From positions 1-12,606 of the forward strand of contig DAIDKA010000095.1 of the NCBI GenBank assembly GCA_027451085.1: a stretch of 12,606 nt of DNA. The letters are read 5' to 3'. Made by a program: the position numbers and the translations under genes. The DNA comes from Gammaproteobacteria bacterium (GTDB lineage: Bacteria; Pseudomonadota; Gammaproteobacteria; Steroidobacterales; Steroidobacteraceae). The notes beneath the pieces are model-generated. The model ran no database searches. It was given only the letters and a program-made list of their open reading frames with translations, and was not told where the DNA came from. The first letter of the stretch is position 1. Every line of letters begins with the position of its first letter. Below, piece after piece: positions 7,237 to 12,606 of the stretch.

Positions 7237-8745
7237 TCAGGGCAGCTGCGGCGCCGGCAGCTCACACGGGACACCGCTCTCGCACGGCTGCGGCCTGCCT
7301 GGGTTGCCGGGCGCCCAGGGAAAGCACAGCGATTCGTAGTACGACAGCGGATGTGCCGGTTGTTTGAAACCCGGGGCGATGGGCCGGCGCGAGAAGGTCT
7401 GGAAATAGCTCAGGCAGGCATCGCGCCACCAGCGCGCCTCGCGTTCCTGGATGGCCAGGAATGCGCTGACCTCGGTGTAACGCCCGGGATCGACGAATCG
7501 TGCCAGGGATTGCCATGTGCGGCGCATCGCGCCGACGCTCGCAACGCCGCGACTGTAGCGGAACACGAGCTCATCCCACAGCGTGCGGCCCGAGGCCATG
7601 CGGTGATCCCATGGCAGGTGGTGGAACCAGAGCAGGTATTGTTCCGGTGTGCGAGCCGGATCGGCAAACTGTGCGGCCAGCGCCGGGGCGTACTGCGAAA
7701 CCGCATTGCTGCCCGTGGCCGTGCGGTCGAAGCCGATGCCGTCCCGGCCTGCGCGATGGTAGTAGGTGGCCGTCCAGTCCGCGCGCGGCCCGCCCGTCAC
7801 CCAGGGCCCCGGACCGTAGTGGTGGCCGCGGGCCATGATGTGATGCAGCCCGAGCGGCATCATGTAGTCCACCGCCGTCTCTCGCGAGCCCATCATCAGG
7901 TCGACCACCGGCGTGACAAAGGCGGGATCGTTGCTGAAGGTCATGCGCACCCAGTCCCGGGCGATGTCGCGCGAGGACGCGGTCGGATCCCAGGCGAGGC
8001 GGCCGAAGACGTACCAGTTGGCCTGGTTGAACTGCGAGCCGGTCCAGTTGCGGTCCGTGCCGATGTTGGCGACGCCGGCAATGCCGGTGATGGGCTGCTG
8101 GAACAGCGATCCGTCGATGACGCGCGCCACGGTCGAGCCGGGACCGCGGACCAGGGTATCCGACCGCAGTGTCTCTTCGATGAGCGGTCCCAGGTACACC
8201 AGGTGTGTGGCGAAGCCGAGGTATTCCTTGGTGAGCTGCACTTCCAGCATCACCGGGGTATGGGGCAGGGCGCCGAACAGGGGATGGAACGGCTCGCGTG
8301 GCTGGAAGTCGATGGGACCGTTCTTGACCTGCAGCAGCACGTTGGGCCGGAACCGGCCGTCGAGCGGCACGAACTCGCGGTACGCCTGCATCGCGCGGTC
8401 CTCGGACGGACTGCTTGCGTACACGAAGGCGCGCCACATGACGATGCCGCCATGCGGTGCCAGCGCCTGCGCCAGCAGGTTCGCGCCCTGCGCGTGCGTG
8501 CGGCCGTAGTCCTGGGGGCCGGGCTGGCCTTCGGAGTCGGCCTTGACGAGGAAGCCGCCGAAGTCGGGGATGGCGCGGTAGATCTCATCCACCTTCGAGC
8601 GCCACCAGGCGCGTACCGCCGGGTCCTGCGGATCGGCCGTGGTGAGACCGCGCAGCTGCGGCAGGGTGTCGGGCATGCCCAGCACCAGCATGAGAGCCGT
8701 GAACCGGGATGGCCAGGCGCCCCGCGGGGTGGGAAGCGGTTGCAT
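7237..8745 (-). CDS. GH67 alpha-glucuronidase with large N-terminal in-frame deletion
   Basis: Family 67 enzymes remove (4-O-methyl)glucuronic acid from the non-reducing end of xylo-oligosaccharides. From ATG 8745 the protein is 502 residues against about 720 for the family. Residues 1-24 look like the start of a signal peptide (RFTALMLVLGM), then the sequence jumps at about residue 25 into the catalytic barrel (GLTTADPQDPAVRAWW). Catalytic residues remain: E72 in KADSEGQPGP (matching Cellvibrio E292), D146 in NGPIDFQPREP and E174 in LTKEYLGF (matching D365 and E393). The C-terminal domain is complete, including HHIMARGHHYGPGPW. About 220 residues are missing: the whole N-terminal domain and the first barrel strands, so activity is doubtful. 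The start overlaps the upstream SGNH stop (TGATG) and has no Shine-Dalgarno, implying coupled translation. Could be a decayed gene or an assembly collapse. Confidence 0.88.
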   Translation of the reverse strand: MQPLPTPRGAWPSRFTALMLVLGMPDTLPQLRGLTTADPQDPAVRAWWRSKVDEIYRAIPDFGGFLVKADSEGQPGPQDYGRTHAQGANLLAQALAPHGGIVMWRAFVYASSPSEDRAMQAYREFVPLDGRFRPNVLLQVKNGPIDFQPREPFHPLFGALPHTPVMLEVQLTKEYLGFATHLVYLGPLIEETLRSDTLVRGPGSTVARVIDGSLFQQPITGIAGVANIGTDRNWTGSQFNQANWYVFGRLAWDPTASSRDIARDWVRMTFSNDPAFVTPVVDLMMGSRETAVDYMMPLGLHHIMARGHHYGPGPWVTGGPRADWTATYYHRAGRDGIGFDRTATGSNAVSQYAPALAAQFADPARTPEQYLLWFHHLPWDHRMASGRTLWDELVFRYSRGVASVGAMRRTWQSLARFVDPGRYTEVSAFLAIQEREARWWRDACLSYFQTFSRRPIAPGFKQPAHPLSYYESLCFPWAPGNPGRPQPCESGVPCELPAPQLP

Positions 8746-9289
8746 CAGCCGGTCAGTCCAGGGTTGCGGCTGGGCGGTGGCGCCAGATCGATCGGCGCCG
8801 GCGGGCCCAGCAGCTGCCGCAGTTGCGGGATCAGTGCCGCGGCCCAGATCCGGTAGCCGCCGAGGGCCGGGTGCAGGCCTGCCGCTCCCAGCATGCCTGG
8901 CAGCGGCAGGCCTGCGGCATCGGTCATCCGTGCGTGGATATCGAGGTAGCGCAGGAGACGGTACGGTCGGGGTCTGCGTGGTGCTGCAGCGCGGAGCCCA
9001 GGTCATTGGTGCCGGCCAGCAGCACGATGACCTTGGGGTGCACGCCGTCGAGTTCGCCATGGCGGATGCGCCACAGGATGTTGGCCGTGGTGTCGCCGCC
9101 CCAGCGCCGGGTGATGGAATCGCCCAGGAAGTAGAGATCGATGTGGCCCGTCCTCGCCTTCTGCAACAGCCCGGCGTGCGCCGCCCGGGAGTTGGCATCC
9201 ACGCGCTCGACCGCGCGTGGACCGGCACAGGCGCCCAGGCAAAGCAGTACCGCCACGAGGGCGCAAATCCTTGATGCGGAAGGTGCCAT
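8745..9289 (-). pseudogene. SGNH/GDSL hydrolase lipoprotein, frameshifted and internally deleted
   Basis: Remnant of a PAF-acetylhydrolase-like SGNH esterase. From ATG 9289 it starts with a lipoprotein signal (ALVAVLLCLGAC, lipobox LGAC), then block I LYFLGDSITRRWG (GDS at 9124-9116) and block III VLLAGTND. The frame stops at 8926-8924. The C-terminal part continues in another frame (RYLDIHARMTDAAGLPLPG, then GLHPALGGY) to the TGA at 8747-8745. Two segments seem lost: after GDSITRRWG (block II, about 30 residues, junction near 9095-9104) and before RYLDI (about 55 residues, junction near 8955-8970). The catalytic DxxH reads AGLH, Asp to Ala. Deletion sizes are estimates from family knowledge. 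A GTG at 9313 is an alternative start; neither start has a clear ribosome site. In an intact relative this could be a xylan or acetyl esterase. Confidence 0.8.
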
Positions 9290-9323
9290 GGCTGTGGCTG
9301 AGGATGCTAGCACAGGCGCCGCC

Positions 9324-9348
9324 CGGGACAGTCCCGATGCGGTAGAAT
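9324..9348 (+). promoter_or_regulatory. Candidate prfB promoter -10 with overlapping palindrome
   Basis: TAGAAT (9343-9348) is a good -10 element 32 bases before the prfB ATG; no convincing -35 is seen. The perfect palindrome CGGGAC-A-GTCCCG (9324-9336) falls in the place of the -35/-10 spacer. The 90-bp gap (9290-9379) is shared by divergent SGNH and prfB genes, so the palindrome could be an operator for either, or chance in GC-rich DNA. Confidence 0.35.
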
Positions 9349-9379
9349 GCGTCCCCTTTTTCCCAGGCCTCAGACCGCA

Positions 9380-10478
9380 ATGGAACTCAACCAGCTTCGC
9401 CGCCAGCTCAAGGACCTTTCAGAACGCATGGGCGTTCTTCGGGGGTTTCTTTGAGTACGACCGCAAGAAGGAGCGGCTGGAGGAAGTAGGCCTCGAACTC
9501 GAGGACCCCGCGGTGTGGCAGGACCCGGCGAAAGCCCAGGCGCTGGGCCGGGAACGGGTGCAACTGGCGGCTGAACTCGGGTCCATCGACAAGGCCATCA
9601 ATGGCGTCAACGACGCCGGCGAGCTGCTGGACCTTGCCGAAGCGGAAAACGACGAGGGCGCTGCGAACGACATCACCGCGGAGGCTGCCCGCCTGGAGCG
9701 CGACGTGCGCAGGCTCGAGTTGAAGCGCATGTTCAACGGCAAAATGGACCCGCACTCGGCGTTCCTCGACATCCAGGCCGGCGCCGGGGGCACCGAGGCG
9801 CAGGACTGGGCGCAGATGCTGCTGCGCATGTACCTGCGCTGGGGCGCGGACAAGGGCTTCAGCTGCGAGGTCATCGACTCCAATCCAGGCGAAGTCGCGG
9901 GCATCAAGAGCGCCAGCGTGCAGTTCAGCGGCGAGTACGCCTATGGCTGGCTGCGCACCGAGACCGGCGTGCATCGCCTGGTGCGCAAGTCGCCGTTCGA
10001 CTCCGGCAACCGCCGCCACACCTCGTTCGCCTCTGTCTTCGTTTCGCCCGAGATCGATGACGACATCGACATCGAGATCAACCCTGCGGACCTCAGGACG
10101 GATGTCTACCGCTCCAGCGGCGCAGGCGGTCAGCACGTGAACAAGACAGAGTCGGCGGTGCGCATCACACACGTGCCCAGCGGCATCGTCGTGGCGTGCC
10201 AGAACGAGCGCAGCCAGCACAAGAACCGCTCGATGGCCATGAAGATGCTGAAGGCCAAGCTGTACGAGCTGGAGGTCAACAAGCGCAACGCCGCGGCCCA
10301 GGTGCTCGAGGACTCCAAGTCAGACGTCAGCTGGGGGCACCAGATCCGTTCGTATGTCCTGGACCAGTCCCGCATCAAGGACCTGCGCACCGGTGTCGAG
10401 GTGGGCAACACGGGCGCCGTGCTGGACGGCGCCCTCGATCAATTCATGGAAGCGGCCCTCAAGGCTGGAGTCAACTGA
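9380..10478 (+). CDS. prfB: Peptide chain release factor 2 (programmed +1 frameshift)
   Basis: RF2 recognises UGA and UAA stop codons and triggers peptide release on the ribosome. The 0 frame runs from ATG 9380 for 24 codons to an in-frame TGA at 9452-9454. Shifting +1 after CTT continues as EYDRKKERLEEVGLELEDP to TGA 10476-10478. The joined product is 365 residues, the same length as E. coli RF2. The SPF anticodon-like tripeptide is at 9990-9998 and the GGQ catalytic motif, in SSGAGGQHVNK, at 10125-10133. The internal TGA is autoregulatory, not a mutation. The weak upstream ribosome site is usual for this gene. The stop shares one base with the lysS start. Confidence 0.97.
9440..9454 (+). 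promoter_or_regulatory. RF2 programmed frameshift site
   Basis: CGG GGG TTT CTT TGA: a Shine-Dalgarno-like G5 run three bases before the slippery CTT codon and the UGA stop, with the same spacing as in E. coli (AGGGGG TAT CTT TGA). When RF2 is scarce the ribosome pauses at UGA and slips +1, so RF2 controls its own synthesis. Confidence 0.96.
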
Positions 10479-11983
10479 TGAACAACAAGCCTGAGGGTGC
10501 CGCGCCGGCTGTGGACGAGAACAAGCTGATCGCCGAGCGCCGCGCCAAGCTGGCCCGCCTGCGCGAGCAGGGCATCGCCTACCCCAATGACTTCCGCCGC
10601 GATGCGCTGGCCGGCCACCTGCACGAATCCTACGGCAGCAAGGACGACGAGTGGCTGCTGGCCAACCCGGTGAAGGTGACTGTCGGCGGGCGCATGATGT
10701 TCAAGCGCGTCATGGGCAAGGCCAGCTTCGCCAAGATCGCCGACCGCACCGGCCAGATCCAGCTGTTCCTGCAGTCCGAGGCCCTTGGAACCGCCTACGA
10801 GGAGTTCAAGTCCGCCGACGTCGGTGACATCCTGGGCGCCTCCGGCGAGCTGTTCCGCACCAAGACCGGGGAGCTGTCGGTGAAGGTGACCCAGCTGCGC
10901 GTGCTGGTGAAATCGCTGCGGCCGCTGCCGGACAAGTGGCACGGCATTGCGGACGTCGACATGCGCTACCGCCAGCGCTATGTCGATCTCATCATGACCG
11001 ACAAGAGCCGTGAGGTGTTCCGCACCCGCGCGCGCGTCATCCGCTACCTGCGCGACTTCCTCGATGCGCAGGATTTCCTGGAGGTGGAGACACCGATGCT
11101 GCAGCCCATCCCTGGTGGCGCCGCGGCCAAGCCGTTCATAACACACTACAATGCGCTGGACATCGATGCCTACCTGCGCATCGCGCCGGAGCTGTACCTC
11201 AAGCGCCTGGTCGTCGGGGGGTTCGAGCGCGTGTACGAGCTGAACCGCGTGTTCCGCAACGAAGGCCTGTCCACGCGGCACAACCCGGAGTTCACCAGCC
11301 TGGAGCTGTACCTGGCGTACGCCGATTACCGCGACCTCATGGACTGGACCGAGAAGGTCCTGCGCGGCCTGGCGCAGACCATCAAGGGCGCGATGCAGTT
11401 CGACTACCAGGGGCGCCCCTACGATCTGGCTGCGCCGTTCAAGCGCCTGACGGTTGAAGAGTCGGTGCTGCAGGCCAATCCGCAGCTGGACCGCACCCAG
11501 CTGCGTGACCTCGCGTACCTGCGCCGTTCCTGCGATGCGCTGGGCATCCCGTTCAACGACCGCGATGGTCCGGGCAAGCTGCTGATCGAGATCTTCGAGA
11601 AGACCGTGGAGCACACGCTGATGGACCCGACGTTCATCCATGCGTATCCCACGGAGGTCTCGCCGCTGTCCCGCGCCAATGACGAGGACCCATTCCTGAC
11701 CGACCGCTTCGAGTTCTTCCTGGGGGGGCGGGAGCTCGCCAACGGCTTCTCCGAGCTCAACGATCCGGAGGACCAGGCCGAGCGCTTCCGCGCCCAGGTC
11801 GCCCGCAAGGACGTGGACGAGGAAGCCATGTTCTATGACTCCGACTATGTGCGCGCACTGGAGTATGGACTGCCGCCGACGGCCGGCCTCGGCGTGGGCA
11901 TCGACCGCCTGGTGATGTTCTTCACCGACGCACCCTCGATCCGCGACGTCATCGCCTTCCCGCAGCTGCGTCCCGAGGCGTGA
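10478..11983 (+). CDS. lysS: Lysyl-tRNA synthetase, class II
   Basis: Charges tRNA-Lys with lysine using ATP. It has 501 residues, typical length. N-terminal OB-fold anticodon-binding domain at about 65-155 (VTVGGRMMFKRVMGKASF, DRTGQIQLF), then the class II catalytic core: motif 1 FLEVETPMLQPIPGG, motif 2 FRNEGLSTRHNPEFTSLE and motif 3 GLGVGIDRLVMFF. ATG 10478 overlaps the prfB stop by one base and has GGAG (10467-10470) seven bases upstream. The prfB-lysS pair is a widespread proteobacterial operon. The 3' end overlaps murI by four bases. Confidence 0.97.
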   Translation: MNNKPEGAAPAVDENKLIAERRAKLARLREQGIAYPNDFRRDALAGHLHESYGSKDDEWLLANPVKVTVGGRMMFKRVMGKASFAKIADRTGQIQLFLQSEALGTAYEEFKSADVGDILGASGELFRTKTGELSVKVTQLRVLVKSLRPLPDKWHGIADVDMRYRQRYVDLIMTDKSREVFRTRARVIRYLRDFLDAQDFLEVETPMLQPIPGGAAAKPFITHYNALDIDAYLRIAPELYLKRLVVGGFERVYELNRVFRNEGLSTRHNPEFTSLELYLAYADYRDLMDWTEKVLRGLAQTIKGAMQFDYQGRPYDLAAPFKRLTVEESVLQANPQLDRTQLRDLAYLRRSCDALGIPFNDRDGPGKLLIEIFEKTVEHTLMDPTFIHAYPTEVSPLSRANDEDPFLTDRFEFFLGGRELANGFSELNDPEDQAERFRAQVARKDVDEEAMFYDSDYVRALEYGLPPTAGLGVGIDRLVMFFTDAPSIRDVIAFPQLRPEA

Positions 11984-12606
11984 GCGCGGACGCCCCGATC
12001 GGCGTGTTCGACTCCGGCATCGGCGGGCTCACGGTGCTGCGCGCGCTGGCGCACATGCTGCCGCACGAGCGTTTCATCTACCTGGGCGACACCGCGCGGC
12101 TGCCGTACGGCACCAAGAGCGCCCACACTGTGGCGCGTTATGCGGTGCAGGCCGCCGAAGCCCTGGCCCTGCACGGCGTCAAGGCCATCGTCATCGCCTG
12201 CAACACCGCATCGTCCGTGGGTCTCGACGCCATCCGCGCACGCTTGGGGGAACTGCCCGTGATCGGCGTGATCGAGCCGGGCGCGCAGGCCGCGGTTGCG
12301 ACCACCGCCAACGGCAGCATCGCCGTCATTGCCACCGAGGCCACGGTGCGCGGCGGCGCCTACGAGCGCGCCATCCTGCGCCATCGTCCTGGGGCGGTGG
12401 TGACGCAGCTGCCCACGCAGCTGCTGGTGGCGCTGGCCGAGGAGGGCCTGGTGGAGGGGGAGGTCACCGAAGGCGTGGTGCGCCACTACCTGCGACCGTT
12501 GTTTGATCCGGCCCGCGCGGCCGGCGGGCCGTCACCTGATACGCTGGTGCTGGGCTGCACACACTTTCCGCTGCTCGTGGATGCCATCCGCAAGGTCACG
12601 GGTCCC
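11980..12606 (+). CDS. murI: Glutamate racemase (3' end cut by window)
   Basis: Converts L-glutamate to D-glutamate for peptidoglycan. Start GTG 11980 overlaps the lysS stop (GTGA). GAGG at 11975-11978 is only one base before GTG, too close to help much, so coupling to lysS is likely; the next in-frame GTG would remove the essential IGVFDSGIGG motif. Visible motifs: FDSGIGGLTVLR (catalytic Asp), YLGDTARLPYG, first catalytic C74 in IACNTASS (bases 12199-12201) and second C193 in LGCTHFPLL (bases 12556-12558). 209 codons are present; the family usually has about 260-285, so roughly the last quarter lies beyond the window. Confidence 0.95.
   Translation, partial: MSADAPIGVFDSGIGGLTVLRALAHMLPHERFIYLGDTARLPYGTKSAHTVARYAVQAAEALALHGVKAIVIACNTASSVGLDAIRARLGELPVIGVIEPGAQAAVATTANGSIAVIATEATVRGGAYERAILRHRPGAVVTQLPTQLLVALAEEGLVEGEVTEGVVRHYLRPLFDPARAAGGPSPDTLVLGCTHFPLLVDAIRKVTGP

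Noticed and set aside
7015..8856. 613-codon plus-strand open frame across the cupin end and opposite GH67
   Set aside because: It overlaps two well-supported genes in other frames, is Arg/Gly/Ala-rich without motifs, and has no credible start.
8746..9228. N-terminal extension of the GH67 open frame up to 9228
   Set aside because: The extension reads the SGNH gene in a wrong frame (Arg/Pro/Ser-rich). ATG 8745 overlaps the SGNH stop and starts a signal-peptide-like sequence.
9452..9454. In-frame TGA making prfB look like a pseudogene
   Set aside because: Context is the standard RF2 programmed frameshift and the joined product has the exact family length with SPF and GGQ motifs.
1..12606. CRISPR arrays, tRNA/rRNA genes, insertion sequences, prophage or anti-phage system
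   Set aside because: No regularly spaced repeats, no cloverleaf or rRNA-like sequence, and no transposase, integrase, nuclease or defence-type domains were recognised.

Overview
The window is GC-rich, has long coding ORFs and carries a plant-polysaccharide (probably xylan or glucuronoxylan) uptake and degradation locus next to a housekeeping operon. The TonB-dependent receptor is of the Xanthomonas/Caulobacter type, it is followed by SapC-family and cupin-like genes, and prfB-lysS carries a classical RF2 frameshift. Together these suggest a gammaproteobacterium of the Xanthomonadales or a neighbouring order (Steroidobacterales or Nevskiales). That placement is inference from gene content only.

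Layout. 1-1921 (+): 3' part of a GH3 exo-glycosidase (ExoP type). 1922-2183: intergenic control region with a 21-bp-period direct repeat, a stem-loop, a sigma70-like promoter and two tandem LacI-type operators over the -10/start region. 2184-5270 (+): TonB-dependent receptor with a Gln/Pro-rich N-terminal tract. 5283-5364: very long terminator hairpin, followed by a leader that can fold in two mutually exclusive ways around the next ribosome binding site. 5454-7199 (+): SapC-family protein and a cupin-like (JmjC/Cupin_8) protein with a H-x-D...H metal site. 7237-9289 (-), convergent: an SGNH/GDSL lipoprotein hydrolase gene and a GH67 alpha-glucuronidase gene overlapping by one base. Both are damaged. 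9380-12606 (+): prfB (with programmed +1 frameshift), lysS and murI (cut by the window end), tightly overlapped.

How it fits together. The receptor would import xylo- or gluco-oligosaccharides across the outer membrane. GH3 would release terminal sugars, GH67 would remove (4-O-methyl)glucuronic acid from xylo-oligosaccharide ends, and the SGNH enzyme would be an esterase or acetyl-esterase. The operators resemble the xylose/xylan operator of Xanthomonas as I remember it, so a LacI-family repressor outside the window probably controls the receptor. SapC and the cupin-like protein are recurrent companions of this receptor type, with unknown mechanism.

The most unusual part is 8640-9290. The GH67 gene has lost about 220 codons in frame just after its signal peptide. 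The SGNH gene appears to have lost two internal segments, is frameshifted, and has Ala at the catalytic Asp. Three lesions within about 650 bp point to local gene decay or to an assembly problem. I see no wholly novel system, CRISPR array, tRNA/rRNA or insertion sequence.
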